A DNA stretch of 64,000 nucleotides from Excoecaria cochinchinensis (lineage: Eukaryota > Streptophyta > Magnoliopsida > Malpighiales > Euphorbiaceae), in the NCBI GenBank assembly GCA_947683425.1, contig CANTUQ010000159.1, positions 4,974,001-5,038,000 on the forward strand. Reading direction: 5' to 3'. This document shows positions 30,949-41,103 of the stretch, one piece after another. Numbering within the stretch: position 1 is the first letter of the stretch; every line of letters begins with the position of its first letter. Under the pieces are notes generated by a model. That model saw only the letters and a program-made list of their open reading frames with translations, made no database searches and was not told where the DNA came from. The position numbers were made by a program, and so were the translations under genes.

Positions 30949-32534
30949 TGTGACGCGCGCCGGATCCCGAGCGCCGCCCTTTCGGACCGCCCGCACGTGG
31001 GCGATCGGGGCATTTGCGGGTCCGTTGACATCTTGCGATAAATCGCAAGTGCGTCTATGTTGAGCAACAAGGAGGTATCATGGAGTCGCCACCCAATAGA
31101 ACATTGGGAAAGTTTCTCTCGCCTCGGAGAGCCTAAGACTTGCGCATTTTATCCATATTGAGCCATGAGGCCTAGGATTAGCGCTAAAGCCTCGTGACTC
31201 AAGAAGTATTTTGGAGGATAACCTCTAACCTCTCGAGCCCAAAGACCAGAGCTGGGTCCGAGATTTCTCATCTATTTCTACCTCGATTAATTTATGATCA
31301 AATTTTAATTATCATTAATTTGCTCTCTCTCCACACGATGCAATTTTAATCTAAAAGCGCATTTATACATGTTAGGAAAACCATAAATTAGCAAGTAAAA
31401 TAATGAATTACAATAATACAAGGAGCGGAATACAACTCCCATTTAAAAGTGCAAACATACATAAAACCGGGGAGTTTATTAATTATGAGGACTTTGGTCC
31501 CCGCATGCACAATTAAAGAAAATATTTTGGATGTGATGATCTTATTCGGGATGAAAACTGGGACATTGGTCCCGTTTTATTATGAAAAATCCAAGTTAAT
31601 TTAGTAAAACTATTTTTGTGGTTTTTATTTTGGCGCGCATAAGAAAACATTTTATTCAATGAATATATACAAGGCAATGTAAATAAAATGGGAATTAAAA
31701 ATGTATAAAGAAAATACCAAACCCCGCAACTCCTCCCTCAAATTCAGTTTTGAAGAATTGAAGATAGAAGTGTTGAATTCCTTGTCTTCTCTTGTGAAAA
31801 TCCTTAGAAAATAGCTTGAAAACTTGAAGAAAAGCTCTTGGAAACAAGTGTGTAAGATGGATTTTTTTCTCTCAACTCAAAGCTCCAAAATTCAGTTTTT
31901 TTCTCACCAAATGTTCTTGGTTTGTTCTCCTCCTTTTCTGAATTTTTTCTAGTGTTTTAATCATCAAAAACTACCCAAAAACCACCAAAAACCGTCCAAA
32001 AACGGTTGAAAATCGAGTGGGGGTCGAAAAGTGGGCGAAATGGGCGAAGTGGGGCGATTTCGGCGAGAGATCGTGCGCGTCGCGCACGTTTCCGCGCGAT
32101 CTGCGCGGAGTTTCCACGCACGACGTGCGCGGGGCGAGCGACGCCCTGCGCGTCGCTCGCGCGGAGCGCCCGACGCCAAGGGCGTCGGACGCGCGGAGCG
32201 CACGGAAATTTGCGACGGCCCTTGGCCGTCGCCTTTTCGTCGCGATTATTTTCCCCCATTTTCCATTTTTCCTACTTTCTTCATTTTTTCATCATTTTTC
32301 ACCCTTTTTTTTTTTGTTTTTTTTTATTAAAATACCCTCAACCTAAAACACACTTTTTCTTCTTCAAAATAATTTAAAAAATATTTTTAAAATATTTTTA
32401 AAATACCCTTTTTACTCACCGAAAAGACAAGAAAAATCACTTCTGAACTCCAATCTTTTTGCCTATAAGCCGGCATAACTAAATTTCATCATCGGGTAAT
32501 CCTGATCAAGGCTACTCGGGACCCAGTGTCTACA
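30949..32534 (-). repeat. Tat-2 3' LTR
   Basis: 1,586 bp, from TGTAGACACTGGGTCCC (32534) to CGGCGCGCGTCACA (30949) on the minus strand. It holds a CpG-rich palindrome cassette at 32066-32230, one palindrome longer than in the 5' LTR. The rest is non-coding. Confidence 0.93.
32066..32230. repeat. CpG-rich palindrome cassette, Tat-2 3' LTR
   Basis: Consecutive inverted repeats: GTGCGCG-T-CGCGCAC, CCGCGC-GATCT-GCGCGG, GCACG-A-CGTGC, GCGAGCGACG around CCCTGCG and CGTCGCTCGC, CCGACGCC-AAG-GGCGTCGG, and GACGGCC-CTT-GGCCGTC (32214-32230). Nearly every CpG in this LTR half lies in one of these stems. Confidence 0.9.
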
Positions 32535-32549
32535 GTTGCCCCCAATTTT
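32535..32549 (-). promoter_or_regulatory. Tat-2 polypurine tract
   Basis: AAAATTGGGGGCAAC on the minus strand, directly before the 3' LTR. Confidence 0.9.
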
Positions 32550-32679
32550 GAAGAGACTAGTGCATGGGTGCCTAGGTGAGCCAAAATTCAGGAAAAGGAA
32601 AGAAACGCGTACCTGAAGCAGCGATCTTCCTGCTTGATGGAGTTATGATGATAGCTACTGCTGTCTTTCGGTTGTAGCT

Positions 32680-33463
32680 GGTAATACCGTAGGTGCGCTA
32701 ACCTCTTGTGGGTGGCGCCGCTATCGTGCTAAACATTATGAGTTGGTAATGCCGTGGTCGTGCTAACCTCTTATGGGTAGTGCCGCCATCGTGCTAACCG
32801 CTGTGAATTGGTAGTGCCGTGGTCGTGCTAACCTCTTGTGGGTAGTGCCGCCATCGTGCCAACCGCTGTGAATTGGTAGTGCCGTGGTCGTGCTAACCTC
32901 TTGTGGGTAGTGCCGCCATCGTGCCAACCGCTGTGAATTGGTAGTGCCGTGGTCGTGCTAACCTCTTGTGGGTAGTGCCGCCATCGTGCTAAACATTATG
33001 AGTTGGTAATGCCGTGGTCGTGCTAACCTCTTATGGGTAGTGCCGCCATCGTGCTAACCGCTGTGTATTGGTAGTGCCGTGGTCGTGCTAACCTCTTGTG
33101 GGTAGTGCCGCCATCGTGCCAACCGCTGTGAATTGGTAGTGCCGTGGTCGTGCTAACCTCTTGTGGGTAGTGCCGCCATCGTGCTAAACATTATGAGTTG
33201 GTAATGCCGTGGTCATGCTAACCTCTTATGGGTAGTGCCGCCATCGTGCTAACCGCTGTGAATTGGTAGTGCCGTGGTCGTGCTAACCTCTTATGGGTAG
33301 TGCCGCCATCGTGCCAACCGCTATGAATTGGTAGTGCCGTGGTCGTGCTAACCTCTTGTGGGTAGTGCCGCCATCGTGCTAACCGCTGTGAATTGGTAGT
33401 GCCGTGGTCGTGCTAACCTCTTGTGGGTAGTGCCGCCATCGTGCCAACCGCTGTGAATTTTGG
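32680..33463 (-). repeat. Tat-2 3' UTR tandem array, 65-bp higher-order unit
   Basis: About twelve copies of a 65-base unit, each made of two ~32-base halves: GGTAGTGCCGTGGTCGTGCT and GGTAGTGCCGCCATCGTGCT, plus tails. A variant tail (AAACATTATGAGTTGGTAATG) recurs at about 32732, 32988 and 33184, a second level of order. Neighbouring units are nearly identical, which implies recent amplification. Tat-1 has the same half-unit in its array at 9530-10490. Confidence 0.92.
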
Positions 33464-34599
33464 AACTGTGCTCCTTTAGATGTTTGGACTAGTGTCATCA
33501 CTCGGCTTTTTTTTTTTTTTGGTGTTTCCCGCCGATTTCTCCTGCAAGATTGTATGCATAGGAATATACAAGAAATCATGTGTGTATGTTATGGAATGCA
33601 AATGCTTGCAAAAATGTATAGATCGCGCCCTAGGTGATCCATGGTTTGCTGAACTTATAGCTTGTCTGCTGTACCATGCCCCCTGAATCCTGAGGATCGT
33701 CGACAAGCTTTTTGAAAGAGACGTCCGGTGTATATCCCTTTTCCCCTGGTCAATGATCATTTACTTGGGATTCTATTTCATGTTCTGTGTTGTGTGTTGT
33801 CTGACTGACAGAAGATCATCTTGAAATAATGCCGCCTTATCGCTCCAGGCATTGAATGTCATTGTTTTAAAGGTAGTGCGTCCCTTGTGGATTTTCGCAC
33901 TAGCTTTTCTTTGCGGGAAATGCGTCCCTTATGGGATTTTCACACAACCCTTTGCCTAACTTTTGCCTGGAATGGACCCAACCCAATCCAGCGGCTTTTG
34001 TGTATTTAATTTTTTTTTGTAGGGCAGACTGCCTGTTTCCAGGTTTTCACCCTGCCCTTTGGCCTAACTTTTGCTTAGAGAGCCAGTTACGGTTTTCATC
34101 TCTAACGGCCTTCTTTGTTTTTTTTTTTTTTTTTTTTTAATTTTATTTTTTTTTAAAATTTTATTTTAGAGAAGGTTATCACCAAAGCTTCTGTTAAGAG
34201 CAAATAGGGCATATCTGATGAGCGATAATCATTAGATGAAAAATTGATATAACTCTTTTTGAGACAGAACTGAAAGATCAATGAAAATGTATTCTTTTAT
34301 TCATTGCAAAATTGTGTACATTTCTATATGATTTCATCATACATGATTTTCATTTGACAAGAATTCAAAAGCATATGACTACACCTAATCTCGGAGTGGA
34401 TTTTGTCAGCATCAAACTCCTGTTATTAATCGGCCCTCTCGGGTTTTCTCGATTAAATATTTTCTCTGATGCCTCTAATTTTTGCACAGGATGCCTTTTT
34501 TCGGTTTTCACCCTGTCGAGGCGCCCAATTTTAGCACAGCCGCCTCTTTTCGGTTTTCGACTTGCAGGGCATTTTATTCTCTTCTTTTTATTTTGGTCT
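33464..34599 (-). other. Tat-2 3' UTR, non-repeat part
   Basis: No coding domain. It aligns with Tat-1 7090-7310 and 8890-9200 (inverted). It contains T-rich runs (33509-33521, 34109-34160) and two short lines of the form GTGCGTCCCTTGTGGATTTT near 33874 and 33922. Confidence 0.65.
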
Positions 34600-37500
34600 T
34601 TAGCCATGGAACCTTTTAAGTCTATCAACATTGACCGGGTCCTTGAACTCATTCCCATCGCTGTCTGCTAAAATCGCTGCTCCTTTTGTTAGCAACTTTT
34701 TCAAAATGAAAGGTCCTTCCCAGGTTGGTCTGAATTTTCCTCGTATGTCTGGAACTCCCGGCCTCATCATCTTAAAGACCAAGTCCCCCTCCTTCAACAG
34801 GTGCTTTCGTACTTTCTTGCCAAACGACCGAGCCAGCCTCTTTTGATAAACTTGGTTGTGGTAATAGGCTCGTAACCTGTCTTCATCCAACAGATTTAGC
34901 TGTGACAAACGTTGTTGTGCCCATTCTGCTTCAGGAATCTCAGCTTCCATGACTACCCTTAATGATTTCAGCTCAATTTCAACCGGCAGGACTGCTTCAG
35001 TTCCATATACCAGAGAGAATGGCGTTGCCCCTGTAGAGGTTCTGACTGTTGTTCTATATCCCCAAAGTGCGAAGGGTAACTTTTCTGCCCAATCCTTGTA
35101 GTTCTCAACCATCTTGGCCAAAATTCTCTTCACATTCTTATTTGCCGCTTCAACTGCACCGTTTGCTTGAGGACGGTAAGGAGAAGACTTATGATGTTGG
35201 ATCCCATATTTCTGGAGCATCTGTTTAGTCTCTGCTAGGAATTGTACCCCATTATCAGATACAATGTGATGTGGGAGACCATATCTGCATATCAAATTCC
35301 GCTCGATGAATTTAGCCATATCCCTTGCATCAACCTTCTTGAAAGACTCAGCTTCAACCCACTTAGTGAAGTAGTCAATGGCAACTATGATGAATCTATG
35401 CCCATTAGAAGCCGTAGGACGGATTTCGCCTATGATGTCTATTCCCCATGCTGCAAATGGCCATGGAGATGTTAAGTTATGTAACTCTGAAACTGGCACA
35501 TGCCTCAAATTCGTATACTGTTGGTATAACTGGCATTGCTTCACAAATTTTGAACAATCTGTATCCATTGTGAGCCAATAAAACCCTTGGCACATGATCT
35601 TCTTTGCTAAGGCTAAGCCATTCATGTGAGCTCCACAAACCCCGGCATGAACTTCTTCCATAACTCTTTTAGCTTCTTTCTCTGCCAGACATCTTAACTG
35701 GATACCATCAGCTTGCCTTTTGTATAAAGTGCCATTAACACTGATGAATTGAGTGGATAACTTCCTGATCATTTTTTGGTCCTTCTCCGTGGCTTCCTCT
35801 GGAAAGACTGATCTCTCTAAATAATTCTGAATGTCATAATACCATGGATTTCCATCAGTGGCATCAATGTCCATCACCTGTTCCGCTTCAAAACCAGGTC
35901 TTTCCGAACTATATATCAGCACGGGTTTCATCGCAACTCCTGTTGGGTTGTCCCACATAGACACTAAAGTTGCTAGAGCATCAGCTAACTGATTTTCGTC
36001 TCTGGGGATGAAGTGAAAAGTGCAAATCTCAAATTGGCTGCTCAACGCTCTCAAGTGCTTTACATAAGGCAATAGCCTTTCTTCCTTGACTGACCACTCC
36101 CTTCTGATCTGATGAATTACCAAGGAAGAATCTCCGAATACTTCTGCGGTCTTTGCCCCCAGAGCAAGTAATGCTTCCAATCCAAAGATGCAAGCTTCAT
36201 ATTCTGCTTCATTATTGGTAGCCTTATACCTCAACTTCTTAGCCAATGGTAGCCTTTCACCATCTGGGGTCGTAAGAATAACTCCTACGCCTGCTCCCTT
36301 ATTATTGACTGCTCCATCAAAGAATAATTGCCACCCTTGCACTGCTATGGCCGTGACGTCTTCATCTGGGAAGTTGTATTCAAATTGATCTCCCTCAATA
36401 GGATGCTCGGCTAAGAACTCCGCTACAGCTCTTCCCTTAATGGTTTTCCTGGTTATGTACTCAATGTCAAATTCCTGCAACAGCAGTAACCATCTTCCCA
36501 TCTTCCCTAGTAAAGAGGGTGCTTCTTGGAGGTATCTAAGCGGATTATGTTTGGCAACCGTTTGTACCTTGAAAGAATGAAAGTAGTGTCGTAACTTCTT
36601 AGAAGCCCAGATAACTGCTAAACAAATCTTTTCTACCTCTACATATTTGGCTTCGTACGGCAGGAATTTCTTGCTAAGATAATAAATGGCAAACTCTACA
36701 CCAAAATCATCTTCCTGAGACATCATAGCACCCACTGAGTTATCTTCCACAGCCAGGTACAGGATTAGTGGTTTGGCACGGCGTGGTGGTCTTAGTACCG
36801 GAGGATTTAGCAGATAGTCCTTAATGGTGTCAAAGGCCAGTTGACAGTCATCGTTCCATATCACCGGCTGATTCTTCCTAAGAAGCTTGAAAATAGGCTC
36901 ACATACTGAAGTTAGCTTGGCAATAAATCGGCTGATGTACTGAAGCTTTCCTAAGAAACTTCTGACGTCCTTCTCCTTCTTGGGCACTGGCATCTCTCTT
37001 ATGGCTTTGACTTTATCGGGATCTACCTCGATTCCCCTCTGGCTTACTACATGGCCTAACAACTTTCCTGATGTAACTCCAAAAATGCACTTCTTGGGAT
37101 TGAGTCGCAGATCATACTTGCTAATCCTTTGAAAGAACTTTTCTAATGCCTCAAAGTGACCTTCCCTGGTAGCCGACTTAATCATCATGTCATCGACGTA
37201 CACCTCCACTTCTTTGTGGATTAAGTCATTGAGAACCTTGGTTGCCATCCTCTGATAGGTTGCTCCTGCATTCTTCAACCCAAAAGGCATAACCCGATAG
37301 GCATATGTCCCCCACTCGGTGATAAAGGCTGTCTTGATCCGGTCCACTATCTTGTTAAGAATTTGATTGTACCCTACGTATCCATCCACAAAGCTATACA
37401 TCATACAAGCAGCAGCACTATCTACTAGCACATCAATATGAGGCAGTGGGAAATCATCTTTAGGGCAAGCTTTGTTCAGGTCTCGATAGTCGACGCATAC

Positions 37501-38214
37501 TCGAACCTTACCGTCTTTCTTAGCTACAGGAACCACATTAGCTAACCATGTTGGGTATTGAACCTCTATCAGGAACTTAGCCTCAATCTGCTTATGGATC
37601 TCCTCTTTCACTTTCTGTGCCCATTCTGGCCTAAGCCTCCGAAGCTTTTGCTTGACTGGTTTAAACTCTGGGTAAGTTGGGATGGCATGTTCGGCAACAT
37701 CTCGATCTATTCCCGGCATATCCTCATAGGTCCAGGCAAAGACTTTTTCATATTTTTTTAATATTCTCTCAAATTTTATTCTCTCTTCAGGAGTTATGTC
37801 TGATGCTAGCAAAATTTCCTTTGGATTTTCCAAAGTTCCGAGATTAAATGCAGTTGTGCCAGTTGAATTAATATCAAAAATGAATGCATCATGCTTATGA
37901 TCATGCGAAATGAAATCATCAGAAACATCACACAAGTAAGCAAAGTTGTTCATCTCATTAACATAATCAGAAACATTAACATTATCCTCAAAGAGTTCTG
38001 GTATAAAAAGAGAATCTAAATGACTATCAACTTCAGTCGACGCCGATGCTGCAGCTGACTGTACTTTGGCTTCTTGATTTGGTGAAATCTTGAGATCTTC
38101 AATCTTTGGCTCTGGCTCCACTATCTTCTCCTTCCCCTTAAGTCTGGTGGCTAACAGCTTATCAGTGACAATCTCTTCGGGCTCATCTCTGTCCCAGATG
38201 CTGCATTGGGTCAT
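34600..38214 (-). CDS. pol: Tat-2 pol: RT, RNase H, archaeal-type RNase H, integrase
   Basis: A 1,204-residue open frame, in the same frame as the two open segments upstream and separated from them by one TAG, so it is probably made as part of one Gag-Pol product. RT covers about residues 215-440, with catalytic Asp 277 in FVDGYVGYNQI and YVDD at 339-342. The RT-linked RNase H (about 480-605) looks degenerate (LYLAVEDNSVGAMM). A second, archaeal-type RNase H follows (about 628-750) with Asp 633 (FFDG), Glu 669 (NNEAEYEA), Asp 695 (FGDSSLV) and Asp 745 (LADALATL); this extra domain defines the Tat lineage. Integrase has His 856, His 863, Cys 887 and Cys 894 in its zinc region, then Asp 947, Asp 987 and Glu 1022. 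Residue 897 is Tyr (CQLYQQ) where a zinc-binding Cys is expected, a likely defect. Confidence 0.92.
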   Translation of the reverse strand: MTQCSIWDRDEPEEIVTDKLLATRLKGKEKIVEPEPKIEDLKISPNQEAKVQSAAASASTEVDSHLDSLFIPELFEDNVNVSDYVNEMNNFAYLCDVSDDFISHDHKHDAFIFDINSTGTTAFNLGTLENPKEILLASDITPEERIKFERILKKYEKVFAWTYEDMPGIDRDVAEHAIPTYPEFKPVKQKLRRLRPEWAQKVKEEIHKQIEAKFLIEVQYPTWLANVVPVAKKDGKVRVCVDYRDLNKACPKDDFPLPHIDVLVDSAAACMMYSFVDGYVGYNQILNKIVDRIKTAFITEWGTYAYRVMPFGLKNAGATYQRMATKVLNDLIHKEVEVYVDDMMIKSATREGHFEALEKFFQRISKYDLRLNPKKCIFGVTSGKLLGHVVSQRGIEVDPDKVKAIREMPVPKKEKDVRSFLGKLQYISRFIAKLTSVCEPIFKLLRKNQPVIWNDDCQLAFDTIKDYLLNPPVLRPPRRAKPLILYLAVEDNSVGAMMSQEDDFGVEFAIYYLSKKFLPYEAKYVEVEKICLAVIWASKKLRHYFHSFKVQTVAKHNPLRYLQEAPSLLGKMGRWLLLLQEFDIEYITRKTIKGRAVAEFLAEHPIEGDQFEYNFPDEDVTAIAVQGWQLFFDGAVNNKGAGVGVILTTPDGERLPLAKKLRYKATNNEAEYEACIFGLEALLALGAKTAEVFGDSSLVIHQIRREWSVKEERLLPYVKHLRALSSQFEICTFHFIPRDENQLADALATLVSMWDNPTGVAMKPVLIYSSERPGFEAEQVMDIDATDGNPWYYDIQNYLERSVFPEEATEKDQKMIRKLSTQFISVNGTLYKRQADGIQLRCLAEKEAKRVMEEVHAGVCGAHMNGLALAKKIMCQGFYWLTMDTDCSKFVKQCQLYQQYTNLRHVPVSELHNLTSPWPFAAWGIDIIGEIRPTASNGHRFIIVAIDYFTKWVEAESFKKVDARDMAKFIERNLICRYGLPHHIVSDNGVQFLAETKQMLQKYGIQHHKSSPYRPQANGAVEAANKNVKRILAKMVENYKDWAEKLPFALWGYRTTVRTSTGATPFSLVYGTEAVLPVEIELKSLRVVMEAEIPEAEWAQQRLSQLNLLDEDRLRAYYHNQVYQKRLARSFGKKVRKHLLKEGDLVFKMMRPGVPDIRGKFRPTWEGPFILKKLLTKGAAILADSDGNEFKDPVNVDRLKRFHG

Positions 38215-38226
38215 AATCTCCTCATC

Positions 38227-38667
38227 CTAAAAGTTCTCTACAGCTTTAACAACTCCGATCTCCCAATCAAAGACATCGTTGAAAATTTCAAATCCAGGGA
38301 TAATCTTCCCATCTACCCACTGCGGTTCTTCTTCTCTAGTGTAGGCACAAACCGATGATGATGGCATAAAGCTCTCCGAAATATGGGGAATCTTCCCTGA
38401 CCCTTTCTTCTTACCATATTCTCCTTTGTAGCCCAACCCCTTTCGATCTTTCTGACCACGTGTAGTGATAGCATTCTGCAGCCCTTGTGACTCTTTTCCC
38501 AAACCAGCCCCTGGGAGGAAGTGCATCTTCTTCAGCATATTCACCACTTGAGGGCTACCTTCTAGGTTTTGCTCTTCTCCGATCATCGATACATGAAAGC
38601 CACTGAATGGCTGATTAGAGATCTCCAAGGCAGACACTTGGTTCTCTCTTGCTGCTTTAATGGTCAC
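38227..38667 (-). CDS. Tat-2 inter-domain segment with G-patch
   Basis: An open segment of 146 residues between protease and RT, in frame with both neighbours and bounded by TAG codons (38698-38700 upstream, about 38227-38229 downstream). Residues 43-81 (38425-38541) fit the G-patch pattern of glycines around aromatic or hydrophobic residues (MLKKMHFLPGAGLGKESQG and later RKGLGYKG). G-patches bind RNA or helicases; in betaretroviruses one lies at the same place, just after protease. The segment is not a separate gene: its first Met is internal and it should be read as part of the polyprotein if the TAG codons are decoded. The domain assignment is by eye. Confidence 0.75.
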   Translation of the reverse strand: MTIKAARENQVSALEISNQPFSGFHVSMIGEEQNLEGSPQVVNMLKKMHFLPGAGLGKESQGLQNAITTRGQKDRKGLGYKGEYGKKKGSGKIPHISESFMPSSSVCAYTREEEPQWVDGKIIPGFEIFNDVFDWEIGVVKAVENF

Positions 38668-38697
38668 TACTTCTCCTTCATGGGGTATTTTAATTAT

Positions 38698-41103
38698 CTA
38701 GTGTAAGGTAGATGGCACTCCCCCTAACTTGTGAAACCACGGTCTACCAAGTAGAGCTGAAAAGTTTGCTGGGATCGGCAGAACCACAAAATCTGTTTCT
38801 GTCTCAATGGGCCCTGTCTTTACCAAAGCTTTGAAAATTCCCGATGCTTGCCTCCTAGAGTTGTCGTAGGCAGTGATGGTCAGGTCAGATTTGCTTAACA
38901 TACTCTCATCCATCCCAAAGGCCTGAAGTGCCACCAAAGGGCAGACATTTATCGATGACCCGTCATCAACCATGACACAAGCGGTGTGTTTACCATTGAT
39001 CTGTGCCTTGATGTACAAAGGTCGGTTGTGGTTGCGACCCTCTGTTGGTAGGTCTACATCAGAAAAAACCAACTTCTCCCCGGATCCCCCCTTTACAAGG
39101 TCTAAAAGCTCGGATGGAGAGATTGTAGTTGCTACGGTGGATACGCTCAATGCTTCGACTAACTTCTGTCGGTGCGAGGGGGACTGTCTCAAGAGGTCCC
39201 AAATAGATATCTGAGCCGTGGTCTTTTTCAGTTGCTTCACTATTGAATTTTCTTCCGGCTCTTTCTCTGCGATTGCTTGTGCTGGGTCCTGCTGCTTCTC
39301 AACTTCTGGAATGACCCTCCCACTTCTTGTTACTGCTTCTACTCTTTCTTCTTCCTCTGAATCCCACGGATCCGTAAACTCTCCATTTTTCTCATCTTCG
39401 TCATCTCCACTCTCACTAGTGGACCAACAGTCTATCGCTACCACGGAAACCCCTTTTTCATCCACTGCAGGGCGAGTAATAGCGACATACTCATTTCCAT
39501 ATAGATCTTGCATTACGTACCACTCTGGTAGGCTCGATCCGATCATAAAGACTGGAGGTGGCACTGTGTTATAACCAGACTTCTTCTTGCTTTCTCTCTG
39601 CTCAGGATCGGTGATCTGCTTGTTGTCAATTAGATCTTGGACCCGATGTCTTAGCGTTATACACTCATCCGTCAAATGCCCGGTATGTTGGTGGAATGCG
39701 CAGTATTCATTCTCTTTGTGCCCTGGCTGTCCTTGGGCTTTGGCCGGCTTAGGTGATAGGGGCCGCAGTTTTCCTTCTTTTATTAGCCTCTTCAGCACCC
39801 ATGATAAAGGCTTACCCAAGTTAGAGAAATACCTCTGACTTACGCCGGTTGCAGACACCTCGGCAGTCTTCCCAACTCTGTTACCACTGCTTGAACCTAC
39901 TGGTTTGGCCGTCCCCTGATTGCTGTATCCCCTCCGGGCATAGGACTCACTATTTGCCCTCTTGGATAAATATTCTCCTTCCGCTTCTATGGCAATGTCC
40001 TTCAAAGACTCCCAATCCTTGAGTCCCTTCATTTTCAATCCATCTCTCAAGTAGGGGCTGGCATTTCGAATGAACAGCCGGATCTGATCAGAAGTGTCCG
40101 GTTTGCGTTTCATCTCCATAACCCGGTTTCTCCACCGAGTAAGGTACTCGTGGAAGGACTCTCCAGCCTTCTGTTGTAGCAACTCGAGATCTTTCAAAGT
40201 GACCTCCATCCGGGTACTGCAATCGTACTGCTTAAGGAACTCTTCAGTCAACAAGTCCCAGTCCTCCTTGGATCTCCTGTCAAGCCCATGGTACCAATCA
40301 ATAGCAGCTCCTGTGAGACTCAAGCAGAAATATTCTATCTTCTGCTTTCTTGTTAAGGTCGTTCCCTTCATGACCAGCGAGTATTGCTTGATGTGTACGG
40401 CAGGGTCAGAGGTTCCATCAAATTTGGGAATGTCCGGCATCTTAAAATTCTGGGGAATTAGGTCATCCCCATCCAGCTCTCGGTCTTCCGGGTTCATTCC
40501 TTTTCCCACGGTCATCATCCTTGCCATGACCTCAAATCTCTCTTCCATTTTCCTCCACATTGCCTCATCCAGTTTTGGCAACTTTTCTTTAGCTACTGCA
40601 TGCTCCTCATGCTCATCTCCCCCAAATTCAGCTTCAGACCTGGGGCCCTCTCTGCGCTCAATAGGTGCAGGTACTCTTGGCTCAATAATAGGTGGGTCAA
40701 CCACTGGTTGGTTAACCGCAGCAGGACGTTCTTCTCTAACAACCTCTTGTTCAGCTGGTACTCGGACAGGAATAGCAGCAGCTTGTTGCCCAGCTATAGT
40801 GGCGGCAAGATTGCCCATCATTGCAATCATTCGGGCTTCAAATTCCTCCATTCTCTTTCCTACTTCCTCAACGATTACTGCCCGGGTTGCATCAGACTCA
40901 TTTGATGGGTTAGCCATGCTTACTTCTGTTGATGATTCGGAAGAAAACCCCACACTATTTTCTGAGATTGACTCTGAACTCTGATCTGACACTAACTCAG
41001 TTAACCCCAAAAGCGGCGTCCTTCTTAACCGTCCGTCGGGACCTCTAGACCACCCAGGAGAATCTATGATGGCTGAAATGCAAAAATTATTAAGATGATG
41101 CAT
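38698..41103 (-). CDS. gag-pro: Tat-2 gag and aspartic protease
   Basis: An open frame reaching back to 41232; I place the start at the MHHLNNF methionine (41103) because Tat-1 and Tat-3 keep the same ATG-CAT-CAT. A second candidate is MANPSNESDATRAV (40917). Numbering from 41232, residues 260-425 form the retrotransposon gag capsid domain (PKFDGTSDPAVHIKQY, DWYHGLDRRSKEDWDLLTEE), and residues 511-524 the CAFHQHTGHLTDEC zinc-finger region. An acidic linker with TRSGRV follows. Protease covers about residues 738-835, with the active site VMVDDGSSINV (Asp 756/757) and LLGRPWFHK near its end. A TAG at 38698-38700 ends the frame right after PSTLH. It packages element RNA and supplies the processing enzyme. 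Confidence 0.9.
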   Translation of the reverse strand: MHHLNNFCISAIIDSPGWSRGPDGRLRRTPLLGLTELVSDQSSESISENSVGFSSESSTEVSMANPSNESDATRAVIVEEVGKRMEEFEARMIAMMGNLAATIAGQQAAAIPVRVPAEQEVVREERPAAVNQPVVDPPIIEPRVPAPIERREGPRSEAEFGGDEHEEHAVAKEKLPKLDEAMWRKMEERFEVMARMMTVGKGMNPEDRELDGDDLIPQNFKMPDIPKFDGTSDPAVHIKQYSLVMKGTTLTRKQKIEYFCLSLTGAAIDWYHGLDRRSKEDWDLLTEEFLKQYDCSTRMEVTLKDLELLQQKAGESFHEYLTRWRNRVMEMKRKPDTSDQIRLFIRNASPYLRDGLKMKGLKDWESLKDIAIEAEGEYLSKRANSESYARRGYSNQGTAKPVGSSSGNRVGKTAEVSATGVSQRYFSNLGKPLSWVLKRLIKEGKLRPLSPKPAKAQGQPGHKENEYCAFHQHTGHLTDECITLRHRVQDLIDNKQITDPEQRESKKKSGYNTVPPPVFMIGSSLPEWYVMQDLYGNEYVAITRPAVDEKGVSVVAIDCWSTSESGDDEDEKNGEFTDPWDSEEEERVEAVTRSGRVIPEVEKQQDPAQAIAEKEPEENSIVKQLKKTTAQISIWDLLRQSPSHRQKLVEALSVSTVATTISPSELLDLVKGGSGEKLVFSDVDLPTEGRNHNRPLYIKAQINGKHTACVMVDDGSSINVCPLVALQAFGMDESMLSKSDLTITAYDNSRRQASGIFKALVKTGPIETETDFVVLPIPANFSALLGRPWFHKLGGVPSTLH

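Noticed and set aside
32680..33463. CRISPR-like array of ~32-base repeats
   Set aside because: The units are contiguous with no spacers, and the array is in the 3' UTR of a retrotransposon.
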